A stretch of 38,074 bases of DNA from Desulfovibrionales bacterium (GTDB lineage Bacteria > Desulfobacterota > Desulfovibrionia > Desulfovibrionales > Desulfomicrobiaceae). Each line of letters begins with the position of its first letter. Within the stretch, counting starts at the first letter, position 1. Positions 1 to 7,472 of this stretch are shown here, piece by piece. The notes beneath the pieces were generated by a model. It worked only from the letters and a program-made list of their open reading frames with translations. It ran no database searches and was not told the origin of the DNA. The stretch is taken from contig JAAYGN010000139.1 of assembly GCA_012727715.1 (NCBI GenBank), positions 1-38,074 of the forward strand. The letters are read 5' to 3'. A program made the position numbers and the translations under genes.

Positions 1-2
1 AG

Positions 3-1523
3 GTAACGCAGGAATGTTTGCGCTGCCATGAACAGGCCGGGGAAGATATGCTGGAAAGTGCTCACTGGCTCTGGAAGGGACCTTCGCCCTACACTGTGGA
101 CAAAACCAAGCGGGTCATGAGCGGCAAGGCCACGGATACTATTAATAATTTTTGTATTGCCCTGCCCTCCAATTGGCCACGATGCACCTCCTGCCATGCT
201 GGATACGGCTGGAAGGACGAAACCTTTGACTTCACGGATAGCAGCCGCATTGACTGTTTGGTCTGTCATGACACCACCGATAGTTATGTCAAAACACCCA
301 CAGCAGCCGGAATGCCCGCTCCTGAAGTTGATTTGGTCTATGTGGCCCAAAACGTCGGCCTGACTTCACGAAATACCTGTGGCAATTGTCATTTTGAAGG
401 CGGGGGTGGAGACGCGGTCAAACACGCGGATATGTCCGGAGTGCTCCGCTGGCCCGACAAAAATTGTGACATCCATATGGGCAGTTACGATTTTTCGTGT
501 ACAGACTGCCACCGCGCCCAAAACCACAAAATCCCCGGGCGCAGCACTTCTTTACCCGTGGCCGAAGGATCCAAAAGTTGCGAGGATTGTCATTCGCAAA
601 AACCGCATTACGGGGACTCCCTTCTTGATTACCATTTGAACAAACATACCGACACCGTGGCCTGTAACACCTGTCATACCCCGGTTTTTTCCAAGTGTGC
701 AGCCACAAAAACCTGGTGGGACTGGTCTGAAGCAGGCGATAAAGAACGCGAACCTGTTAAGGACAAGTACGAGATGCTTGACTATAACTGGCAAAAAGGC
801 GTTTTTGAATGGAAGGAATCCAAAAAGCCGTCCTATGCTTGGTATAATGGGTATATGGAACGAGTTTTAATTGGTGACAAAATAGACAACCAGGGATTCA
901 AGTCTGGAAATCAATTGTCCAAAACAGAAAAACAAAGCTTGCCCATAACGGACATCACCAGACCTGTGGGCTCCTTCAAGGATCCTTCATCCAGGATCTA
1001 TCCCTTTAAAATCATGGATGGGATTCAGCCCATTGATGCTCAAAATCGTTATCTCCTGGTGCCCCATCTCTTTCCTGTCAGTCCGGAAGATGATTCAGCC
1101 TATTGGAAGCATCTGGACTGGGAAAAAGCCTTTGTCACGGGAATGCAATCCGTCAATTTAGCCTATAGTGGCAGCTATGAATGGGTACGCACCAACATGT
1201 ATTGGGGAGTTCATCATGAAGTCGCGCCCAAGGAGATGGCTTTGTCCTGCGTACAATGTCATGACAGCCTCAAAGGAGAAAAGACCTGTGATCGCTGCCA
1301 TCAGCAGAGCGAAGTTGTTGATTTTAAAAAGTTGGCCCATAAAGGAACTGACTTCAACTACATGCTCTCGCGAGGCAGGGATGTGGCTGACCTCATTGAC
1401 TCCACGGATTATATTGACTTCAAGGCTCTGGGGTACAAGGGTGACCCCATTTTGTATGGTGGTCGATTCACAGTGTTGCCCCTGGGACAGACAGCTCCGG
1501 ACATTGTTGATGTAACTGAGTAG
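3..1523 (+). CDS. Multihaem c-type cytochrome, octahaem tetrathionate reductase family (5' end missing)
   Basis: Periplasmic multihaem cytochrome that probably reduces tetrathionate, nitrite or hydroxylamine, as characterised members of the octahaem tetrathionate reductase (OTR) family do. The frame is open from base 3, and the first haem motif (CLRCH, 15-29) precedes any plausible start, so the gene begins upstream of the window. 506 residues are visible. CXXCH motifs begin at 15, 183, 255, 378, 498, 579, 663, 1248 and 1287, nine in all against eight in the family name. After the fourth motif comes a glycine-rich stretch followed by VKHADM, which resembles the OTR segment I recall as carrying the lysine ligand of the active-site haem. 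A long haem-free region of about 190 residues separates motifs seven and eight. No signal peptide can be seen because the N-terminus is absent. The natural substrate cannot be read from the sequence. Confidence 0.85.
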   Translation, partial: VTQECLRCHEQAGEDMLESAHWLWKGPSPYTVDKTKRVMSGKATDTINNFCIALPSNWPRCTSCHAGYGWKDETFDFTDSSRIDCLVCHDTTDSYVKTPTAAGMPAPEVDLVYVAQNVGLTSRNTCGNCHFEGGGGDAVKHADMSGVLRWPDKNCDIHMGSYDFSCTDCHRAQNHKIPGRSTSLPVAEGSKSCEDCHSQKPHYGDSLLDYHLNKHTDTVACNTCHTPVFSKCAATKTWWDWSEAGDKEREPVKDKYEMLDYNWQKGVFEWKESKKPSYAWYNGYMERVLIGDKIDNQGFKSGNQLSKTEKQSLPITDITRPVGSFKDPSSRIYPFKIMDGIQPIDAQNRYLLVPHLFPVSPEDDSAYWKHLDWEKAFVTGMQSVNLAYSGSYEWVRTNMYWGVHHEVAPKEMALSCVQCHDSLKGEKTCDRCHQQSEVVDFKKLAHKGTDFNYMLSRGRDVADLIDSTDYIDFKALGYKGDPILYGGRFTVLPLGQTAPDIVDVTE

Positions 1524-1584
1524 GATAATTGTAATTCAACTTTAACAATAATCGGGGCTGGAACATTAATTCCAAGTCTTTAAC

Positions 1585-1624
1585 CCAGCGTGTAGGATGA
1601 AAGACTTTTCGCCCTACACGCTGG
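1585..1624 (+). terminator. Hairpin downstream of the cytochrome gene
   Basis: A perfect 12-bp inverted repeat (1585-1596 with 1613-1624) encloses a 16-nt loop about 60 bases after the cytochrome stop. No T-run follows directly, although the next 30 bases are AT-rich. It may end the transcript or protect its 3' end. A classical intrinsic terminator is not fully supported. Confidence 0.45.
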
Positions 1625-1672
1625 ACAACTTGAAATAATCTTGATTTTTATACAACAATAGTTAAATGATGA

Positions 1673-1923
1673 GCATTGGGATACGCTTCGTTAGACAAAA
1701 AGGACTCTACCAGTGCTATGGATGCCTTTGCCCAAGCCATTACCCTGCTCCCACAGATAAGGCCGGATACATAGACATGGTCTATGCCCAGCTTGTATCC
1801 GACAATAAGAAGCTGGTGACCAAATACTTGCACAAGGCTATTGCTGTCGATCCCACTGCCCAGGCCGACATTCAGGTGGACTCCCGTTTTGAGCCTGTCC
1901 TGGACTCTATGATTTCCCTTTGA
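1673..1923 (+). pseudogene. Frameshifted 3' remnant of a TPR-repeat protein
   Basis: Two adjacent frames together read as one C-terminal TPR segment. The first (1673-1750) gives an alanine-rich helix ending AQAITLLP. The second (from 1750 to the stop at 1921-1923) continues DKAGYIDMVYAQLVSDNKK and then KAIAVDP, a typical TPR end. After that comes a tail ending in DSRFEPVLDSM, like the end-of-group domain that caps some TPR proteins. Losing one base in the CCC at 1750-1752 would explain the shift. Upstream, a TGA at 1670-1672 closes the first frame, and no start codon or ribosome site is present. The minus strand has an open frame over the same bases, but its product resembles nothing. This is a decayed gene fragment; its original role is unknown. 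Confidence 0.6.
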
Positions 1924-1940
1924 CAAAAGTCAGGACAAAA

Positions 1941-2033
1941 ATGGCGATGCGTAGTGATTTTTTATTCTGCGTTGCTTCTTTTGTTTTATTGGGGATCATT
2001 TTTGTCCTATTCATGGGGGAATTCAGGGTATGA
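1941..2033 (+). CDS. Possible 30-aa single-span membrane peptide
   Basis: A 30-codon frame starts at ATG 1941, with AGGA at 1932-1935 (5-nt spacing). It encodes a short polar start (MAMRSD), about 20 hydrophobic residues with F, V, L and I, and a polar end (GEFRV). This fits a single-pass membrane peptide. The 5' part overlaps a 12-bp inverted repeat (1932-1943 with 1997-2008), so the bases may instead be a structured or repeat-derived element. No family is recognised. Confidence 0.3.
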   Translation: MAMRSDFLFCVASFVLLGIIFVLFMGEFRV

Positions 2034-2149
2034 TAGGTGAAGTGTCGAAATGATGAGAGAAAAATCTGTTTGGGATGACCTGAAATTGCAATGACAATGA
2101 TGGTGGGTTCGATTTAATCAGTACCTCCCTAACAACATAATAGGTAATT

Positions 2150-2761
2150 ATGAAAGAAAAATATCAGCGTTTAACCTCAGACCAGGGCATGAGTTTTTCT
2201 GATGAAGATATTTTGTCAGCCATGCGCGCCATACCCGGTTATGTTGATTTGACCCCAGGGGATTTTAAGCTCATTTTTGAACATGCCTTTGACCTGGCTC
2301 GTAAAAAAATTTTGCACGACACCAAGGTTGCAGATTTTATGACCACACCAGTTATCTCCATTAACCAAGACCAGCATGTCTCGGAGCTGGTGGATATTTT
2401 GACGGAACACAATATTTCCGGAGTACCAGTGGTGGATGATGCTGGCCTGGTGGTGGGTGCTATTTCTGAAAAAAATATTTTTCGTTCTCTGGCCCAAAGT
2501 GCTGAAGTGCGGCCCATGCGTATGTTGGCTGCCTGCCTGACCACACCTTTTTTTCTCACGGACCGGGAACGGGCCCAGCAGGTCAAAAATCTTATGACTT
2601 CTCCAGCCATCACCATTGCCCAAGATGCGTCATTGGCTGATGTAGTTGAAATTTTCCACGCCAAGGACATCAATCGCCTGCCTGTGGTGGATGAGCATGG
2701 CTATCCTGTGGGTATTATTTCCCGTCAGGATAGTGTCAGGATTTTCAGGAGATTTTTGTGA
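2150..2761 (+). CDS. Tandem CBS-domain protein
   Basis: Cytoplasmic 203-residue protein with two CBS domains, at about residues 60-115 and 140-203. Each opens with the usual segment (VADFMTTPVISI; VKNLMTSPAITI) and contains a GVPVVD or RLPVVD core, followed by GAISEKN or GIISRQD. CBS pairs normally bind adenine nucleotides and regulate a partner. The first ~55 residues are an unassigned helical region. The gene overlaps the downstream HPP membrane-protein gene by 4 nt (GTGA), and in many bacteria CBS pairs and HPP domains occur fused, so this is probably the regulatory half of a two-gene HPP-CBS unit. The ribosome site before the start is weak (AGGT). Confidence 0.85.
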   Translation: MKEKYQRLTSDQGMSFSDEDILSAMRAIPGYVDLTPGDFKLIFEHAFDLARKKILHDTKVADFMTTPVISINQDQHVSELVDILTEHNISGVPVVDDAGLVVGAISEKNIFRSLAQSAEVRPMRMLAACLTTPFFLTDRERAQQVKNLMTSPAITIAQDASLADVVEIFHAKDINRLPVVDEHGYPVGIISRQDSVRIFRRFL

Positions 2762-3294
2762 GGCAGTATTTTTCCAAAATGCGGGGCGTATCTCAGCCGC
2801 CCCCACTGCCCAGAAAAAAAGAGGTAGTTTTGGCCTTTGTGGGTAGTTGCCTGGCTTTAAGCTTTATTGCCTTGATGCATGAATCATTTTCCAATGCTCT
2901 GGGCCTGCCCCTGATCATGGCTCCTTTTGGGGCTTCCGCAGTCTTGGTTTTTGGGGCTTTTCGCAGCCCCCTGGCTCAGCCGCGTAATGTTCTTGGTGGG
3001 CATGTTATCTCTGCGCTCATTGGGGTTAGTGTGTATTATCTGGTAGGGGATGCCCCGGTTTTAGCCATTAGCCTGGCTGTGCCCACAGCCATTGCGGCCA
3101 TGTATCTGAGTGGCACCCTGCATCCACCAGGCGGAGCCACTGCCTTTGTCACCGCAGCCGGAGGCAGCAGTATCCATGCGCTGGGGTATTGGTATGTACT
3201 TTCCCCCTGTGCTCTGGGAAGTATAATTTTGATACTCTTTGGCCTGGTGATCAACAATATCCCAGCCAAACAGCAATATCCCCAGTTTTGGTAG
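2758..3294 (+). CDS. HPP-family integral membrane protein
   Basis: 178-residue membrane protein with about four hydrophobic segments after a short basic N-terminus. It carries the family signature: GTLHPPGGATA near residues 118-128, preceded by APFGASAVLVFG and AQPRNVLGGH. Start is GTG 2758, with AGGAG at 2744-2748 and a 4-nt overlap with the CBS gene. Cyanobacterial and chloroplast HPP proteins have been reported as nitrite transporters; whether that holds here is unknown. A nitrite reductase (nrfHA) lies 14 kb away, so a nitrite role is possible but only inferred. The two genes are probably cotranscribed and translationally coupled. Confidence 0.85.
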   Translation: MRQYFSKMRGVSQPPPLPRKKEVVLAFVGSCLALSFIALMHESFSNALGLPLIMAPFGASAVLVFGAFRSPLAQPRNVLGGHVISALIGVSVYYLVGDAPVLAISLAVPTAIAAMYLSGTLHPPGGATAFVTAAGGSSIHALGYWYVLSPCALGSIILILFGLVINNIPAKQQYPQFW

Positions 3295-3352
3295 GGCTTA
3301 GAGGTTGTGGAATTTTGAGGTCTCTTCACCAACGCTATGCAGCATTTTCTCT

Positions 3353-3452
3353 TGTTATTCCGACCGACTGCGACCGCGAACAACGTGCGGCGGGAGGCAG
3401 GAGTGGAGAAATCTCAGGAAAGACAGAGATCCCTCGACTAAGCTCGGGATGA
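3353..3452. repeat. REP-like dispersed palindromic repeat
   Basis: About 100 bases with imperfect inverted ends: TGTTATTCCGACC at the left, and GCTCGGGATGACA at the right, whose complement begins TGTCATCCCGAGC. Inside are GAGAAATCTC and GAGATCCCTCGAC. This layout (ATTCCGA..., ATCTC, ...CTCGGGATGACA) matches a type of intergenic repeat found in many copies in other bacterial genomes. It sits between the HPP gene and an unrelated gene, and no transposase is near. Copy number in this genome cannot be known from the window. Confidence 0.6.
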
Positions 3453-3581
3453 CAGGGTCTGAGTGACTTTAATTTTATGATATTTTGCATAAAAATAGCT
3501 GGAGATATTTAATTGCTATCTTTTTGGGTCAGGCTATAAAGGTGTTCAAGCCGGACCCATAGGCTTTGAGATGGAGTTTTA

Positions 3582-3890
3582 ATGGCTTTAGTTAATATTG
3601 ATACTGTGCTTGCTGATACTCTTCGACTGTTGAAAAAAACCGATCCGCCGGGAGGAGTGTTGCTGTTGTCCTACAAACGTAATCGTGGTGTTGCGGTTAT
3701 TACCAAAGATGCACAATGCTATGAAGTACGTGAAGATGGCTATGAGCAGCAGGTAGTAGAGCTTTCTCAGGAGAAGTTGGCCAAAGAACTTAAAACCATG
3801 ATTAAGCGTGAGTTTCCCCGCAGTAGAAAAGTCCGCATGATCAAGTTTGGTGATCCAGAGGAATTGGAGCGAGAGCGTAAAAAATTGTGA
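3582..3890 (+). CDS. Conserved-looking hypothetical protein, 102 aa
   Basis: Small soluble protein without signal peptide or membrane segment. An N-terminal helix is followed by short beta-like segments (GGVLLLSYKR, GVAVITKD) and a strongly charged C-terminus ending EELERERKKL. ATG 3582 has GGAG 6 nt upstream. I do not recognise the family. It stands alone: the repeat is upstream, and its TGA stop (3888-3890) touches the reversed stop of the next gene. The basic tail might contact RNA or DNA, but nothing specific supports that. Confidence 0.7.
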   Translation: MALVNIDTVLADTLRLLKKTDPPGGVLLLSYKRNRGVAVITKDAQCYEVREDGYEQQVVELSQEKLAKELKTMIKREFPRSRKVRMIKFGDPEELERERKKL

Positions 3891-4481
3891 TCAGGAAAAA
3901 AAAGCATTGGCATCCTGGCGGCGCAGCTCTTCAATCCAGACATTCAATTTTTCCACCACAAGTTTGAGGTCGTGCTCATCACCTTCCAGGTCCAACAGTA
4001 AAGCCTTGGTGTATGCTTTTTCCGCAGTATTGAGACAGTTGCACAGGAGCAGGTAATTGGTTTTGTTTTGATAGCCATTGCGCACCAGAGTTTTCATGGT
4101 TTCGCCGGGCGTATCTAAAAGCTGCATATAATGTTCAATCATGACCATCATCCAGCGAACATAGTACTCCCTGGATTTTTCCGGGACCAGAGGGGCCAGG
4201 TCATCAAGGTGGTGAGGTTTAATAGTTTTGATCTGTTGTTCCAGAAAACCTATAGCCTTATCCATGGCCCGCAGACGTGCTTTGAGATGGTTGTCCGTGA
4301 AGTCGGCCAATCCTTTTTTGTATTGAGTCATTTTTTGGACAAAAAAGATAAAAAATACTGGAAGGAAGATCATCCACAAAGGTGGCTTGGGTTTGTCCAG
4401 TACCTTGCAGGCTAGGCGTTTGGCCAGATCCCGTTCATGATCAAGAATCATTTTTTTTCGTTCATTTATTGATGTTGCCAT
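3891..4481 (-). CDS. Hypothetical membrane-anchored helical protein
   Basis: About 196 residues from the ATG at 4481; an in-frame TTG at 4502 is an alternative, and neither has a clear ribosome site. A charged N-terminal helix is followed by one hydrophobic segment around residues 37-50 (LWMIFLPVFFIFFV). The remainder is predicted helical and cytoplasmic or periplasmic, with the segment SREYYVRWMMVMIEHYMQLL and later EKAYTKALL. I do not recognise a characterised family. The gene converges on the 102-aa gene with no base between the two stop codons (TGA|TCA). No operon partner is visible. Confidence 0.7.
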   Translation of the reverse strand: MATSINERKKMILDHERDLAKRLACKVLDKPKPPLWMIFLPVFFIFFVQKMTQYKKGLADFTDNHLKARLRAMDKAIGFLEQQIKTIKPHHLDDLAPLVPEKSREYYVRWMMVMIEHYMQLLDTPGETMKTLVRNGYQNKTNYLLLCNCLNTAEKAYTKALLLDLEGDEHDLKLVVEKLNVWIEELRRQDANAFFS

Positions 4482-4502
4482 GTCTGAAACTTTTATGAAC
4501 AA

Positions 4503-4736
4503 GAAAAGATTCGGTCAAGCCACATAATTTTCAGCATTATCTGACCTTGTCTGTAAAGAGGGCTGTACTTGCTGCTAGCTTTGAATTGTCTTTTTGATTT
4601 CAAAAGGTTTTGATGTTATACACGGGTACATTTTTTATACTTGACGTATCTATATAAGTTCACCAAATAAGCGCTTGCTCAAAGAGATCTATTGCTTAGG
4701 CTCTTTGAGCGTATTTCTTTGGTCAGGAGGATGGTA
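4503..4736. promoter_or_regulatory. potA upstream region with leader hairpin
   Basis: The region between divergent genes contains a perfect 10-bp inverted repeat, GCTCAAAGAG (4677-4686) and CTCTTTGAGC (4701-4710), with a 14-nt loop. It ends 14 bases before the AGGAGG (4725-4730) of potA, and GTATTTCTTT follows it. It could be an attenuator, a 5'-UTR fold or a dyad operator. TTGATG followed by an AT-rich stretch around 4610-4640, and TTGACG near 4642, are possible -35 elements, but no convincing -10 partner was found. Confidence 0.5.
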
Positions 4737-5864
4737 ATGAGCAAGAATGCGGTTGTGGTTCAGCTGCGTGATGTGACCAAGGAGTACGATGGTCAATACG
4801 CTCTTCGGGATGTGTCCTTGGACATTCATCGAGGTGAATTTTTGACCATTCTTGGACCGTCTGGATGTGGTAAAACAACTATTTTACGTCTGATAGCTGG
4901 TTTTGAAAGTTCTTCAACGGGCTCCATTACCATTGATGGTCAAAATGTCACTGGACAGCCCCCCGAGCGTCGCAACGTCAACACTGTGTTTCAAAGCTAC
5001 GCTCTGTTTCCCCACATGAATGTCTATGATAACGTTGCCTTTGGCCTTAAGATGAAAAAATGTCCCAAGGATGAAATGAAGGAACGCGTCCTTGAAGCCC
5101 TGCGCATGGTTCAGTTGGAGGGTTTCGGCGCGCGTATGGTGGGACGACTTTCCGGGGGACAACAACAACGGGTGGCCATTGCCCGAGCGATTGTTAACCA
5201 GCCTTCGGTGTTGTTGCTCGATGAGCCCTTATCTGCCCTTGATTATCGGCTACGAAAAAAAATGCAGCTTGATCTCAAGCACTTGCAACGCAAACTGGGG
5301 ATCACTTTTGTTCTGGTTACTCATGACCAGGAAGAAGCCTTTTCCATGTCCGATCGAGTGGTGGTCATGAATGATGGCCATATTGAGCAGGTGGGAACTC
5401 CAGCCAGTGTGTATGAAGAACCCAGCAATCTTTATGTGGCACGCTTTGTGGGGGAAATTAATATTCTTGATGCCGAGGTCGTGGCTCAAGATGAGGACCA
5501 GACCAGAGTTCGGGCCCAGGGAATAGATACTTACCTGAGCAGTGAACATACCTTTGCCCCAGGGGACAAAGTGCATATTCTCTTGCGACCCGAGGATTTG
5601 CGTATTGAAACTCTAAAGGATTTGGCTGCAGATCCAGAACTGGAAGACAGTTTTGAGCGTGGCCGGTCCATATTGGGGACAGTGGTCGAAACAATTTACA
5701 AGGGGGCGACCTATGATGTCTGGGTACGTCTGGATACGGGCACCTTGGTTATGGCTACAGAGTTTTTTAATGAGGATGACGAAGATGTCTATTTTCGATC
5801 TGGAGATCGGGTCGCCGTAAGCTGGGTTGAAGGCTGGGAAGTGGTATTGCCGTATGAGGAGTAA
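4737..5864 (+). CDS. potA: Spermidine/putrescine ABC transporter ATPase PotA
   Basis: Cytoplasmic ATPase that powers polyamine import. The N-terminal ABC domain shows Walker A GPSGCGKT (~residue 40), Q-loop [13 protein letters not shown], signature LSGGQQQR, Walker [13 protein letters not shown] and switch histidine [10 protein letters not shown]. The C-terminal ~130 residues form the TOBE-like regulatory domain ([11 protein letters not shown]), as in PotA. AGGAGG at 4725-4730 fixes the start at ATG 4737 (6-nt spacing) rather than in-frame codons at 4692 or 4731. This gives 375 aa, usual for PotA. First gene of potABCD; its stop lies inside the start region of potB. The binding protein and permeases alongside favour polyamine over other substrates. 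Confidence 0.95.
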   Translation: MSKNAVVVQLRDVTKEYDGQYALRDVSLDIHRGEFLTILGPSGCGKTTILRLIAGFESSSTGSITIDGQNVTGQPPERRNVNTVFQSYALFPHMNVYDNVAFGLKMKKCPKDEMKERVLEALRMVQLEGFGARMVGRLSGGQQQRVAIARAIVNQPSVLLLDEPLSALDYRLRKKMQLDLKHLQRKLGITFVLVTHDQEEAFSMSDRVVVMNDGHIEQVGTPASVYEEPSNLYVARFVGEINILDAEVVAQDEDQTRVRAQGIDTYLSSEHTFAPGDKVHILLRPEDLRIETLKDLAADPELEDSFERGRSILGTVVETIYKGATYDVWVRLDTGTLVMATEFFNEDDEDVYFRSGDRVAVSWVEGWEVVLPYEE

Positions 5865-6711
5865 TGTTGGTTTTTTCAAGCTTACGGTCATTGTGCTGTC
5901 CATTCTTTGGATGGCTATTTTTGCCTTTGCCCCCAATATTTTAGTTTTTTTAGCCAGTTTTTGTTCCTCTTCTACGGCCAATTTTATTGAACCAGATATT
6001 ACTTTGGCTAATTACATACGTCTTATGGGTAAAACCCATTGGGATATCTTGCTTTCGTCTCTTAATTTATCTGGCATGGTCACCGCCATATGTCTGGTGG
6101 TTGCCTACCCTTTTGCAGCAATTTTGGCCCGGGCGCCGAAGTCTGTGCAACAAATTATGCTGGTTTTGGTTATTATCCCTTTTTGGACCAATTCCCTGGT
6201 GCGCACCTATGCCATAACGACCATGCTCAATACCAGCGGGCTGGTGAATACCTTTCTTTTGCGTTTAGGCATTATTCAAAAACCTCTGGCCATGATGTAT
6301 ACTTCAGGAGCAGTGGTTTTGGGGTTGGTGTATACTTTACTCCCCTTTATGATTTTGCCTTTATATGCTGCTTTGGAACGTCTTGATTCGCGGTATCTTG
6401 AAGCAGCCAGAGACCTGGGTGCCTCACCGTGGCAGACATTTTGGAAAGTTATGGTACCCTTGACCATGCCGGGTATTGTGTCTGGATGTATGTTGGTATT
6501 TTTGCCCGGTATTGGTATGTTTTACGTTTCCGATGTTCTTGGTGGAGCCAAAACCATGCTCCTGGGCAATTTTATTCGCGATCAGTTTTTAGCTACTCGT
6601 GATTGGCCTTTGGGTTCCGCAGCCAGTGTCACCTTAACCCTGCTTATGGGTGTTATGCTCCTTATGTACTGGTACAGTACCAGGCGGGTTCAGGCTGGAG
6701 AAGAGTCATGA
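5854..6711 (+). CDS. potB: Polyamine ABC transporter permease PotB
   Basis: Inner-membrane permease, about 285 residues with six hydrophobic segments. The EAA loop that docks on the ATPase is clear (EAARDLGASPWQTFWKV, ~residues 185-200), as is FWTNSLVRTYA, common in PotB proteins. The ATG at 5854 overlaps the last 11 bases of potA. An in-frame TTG at 5827 is possible but less likely, and no strong ribosome site precedes either, which suggests coupled translation. It pairs with potC, whose ATG overlaps this stop. Confidence 0.93.
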   Translation: MRSNVGFFKLTVIVLSILWMAIFAFAPNILVFLASFCSSSTANFIEPDITLANYIRLMGKTHWDILLSSLNLSGMVTAICLVVAYPFAAILARAPKSVQQIMLVLVIIPFWTNSLVRTYAITTMLNTSGLVNTFLLRLGIIQKPLAMMYTSGAVVLGLVYTLLPFMILPLYAALERLDSRYLEAARDLGASPWQTFWKVMVPLTMPGIVSGCMLVFLPGIGMFYVSDVLGGAKTMLLGNFIRDQFLATRDWPLGSAASVTLTLLMGVMLLMYWYSTRRVQAGEES

Positions 6712-7472
6712 TGGGGATACTCCGTAAAATATATTCAGCACTGATTTATATTTTTTTGTATATGCCCCTGGTGGTGATGGTTGTTTTTTCCTTTAATGCC
6801 TCCAAGTTTTCCATGCAGTGGCAGGGCGCGACTCTGGGTTGGTACAGTAAGCTCTTTAGTAATGTCAGCCTCATGGAAGCAGCTTGGCACTCCCTGATTA
6901 TTGCTGTTTTGGCAGCAACGTGTTCCAGTCTGCTGGGTACCTTAATGGCCATGGCCTTGCATCGATGGCGTTTTCCTGCCCGCAAGGTGATTCGCGCTTG
7001 CCTTTTTGTGATGATGATGTCTCCAGATATTGTTATCGGTATTTCTTTGTTGGTTCTGTTTATGTCCATGGGGTTACCCCTTGGTTTTTGGACCTTGCTC
7101 ATGGCCCATATTACTTTGTGTGTGCCTTTTGTAGCTATAACCGTGCATTCTCGCTTGTTGGGCTTTGATCCTCATGTAGTGGAGGCCGCACGAGATTTGG
7201 GAGCAGGGGAATATGAGGTTTTTCGCTATGTGGTCTTACCCATGGTTTTCCCTGCTGTTTTGGCTGGATGGTTTTTGAGTTTTACTTTATCCATTGATGA
7301 CGTGATCATTAGTTTTTTTGCCACAGGGCCAACTTTTGAAGTTTTGCCTTTGCGCATTTATTCCATGGTCCGTTTGGGTATTAAACCTGAAGTGAACGCT
7401 TTGTGCGCCATCATGATCCTTATAACTGCTGTGGGTGTCTTCATATCCCAGCGTCTTTTGAAGGAGAGGTAA
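6708..7472 (+). CDS. potC: Polyamine ABC transporter permease PotC
   Basis: Second inner-membrane permease, about 254 residues and six membrane segments, with the EAA loop EAARDLGAGEYEVFRYV near residues 160-176. The start ATG at 6708 forms an ATGA overlap with the potB stop; ATG 6711 directly follows and cannot be excluded. The late segment LSIDDVIISFFATGP is typical of PotC. The stop overlaps the potD start by one base (TAATG), so the four genes form one tight operon. Confidence 0.93.
   Translation: MMGILRKIYSALIYIFLYMPLVVMVVFSFNASKFSMQWQGATLGWYSKLFSNVSLMEAAWHSLIIAVLAATCSSLLGTLMAMALHRWRFPARKVIRACLFVMMMSPDIVIGISLLVLFMSMGLPLGFWTLLMAHITLCVPFVAITVHSRLLGFDPHVVEAARDLGAGEYEVFRYVVLPMVFPAVLAGWFLSFTLSIDDVIISFFATGPTFEVLPLRIYSMVRLGIKPEVNALCAIMILITAVGVFISQRLLKER

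Noticed and set aside
418-794. Minus-strand frames inside the multihaem cytochrome
   Set aside because: They lie opposite clear haem motifs and have no ribosome site; shadows of the cytochrome gene.
1648-1926. 92-codon minus-strand frame opposite the TPR remnant
   Set aside because: Its product resembles no family, whereas the plus-strand frames read as a TPR end.
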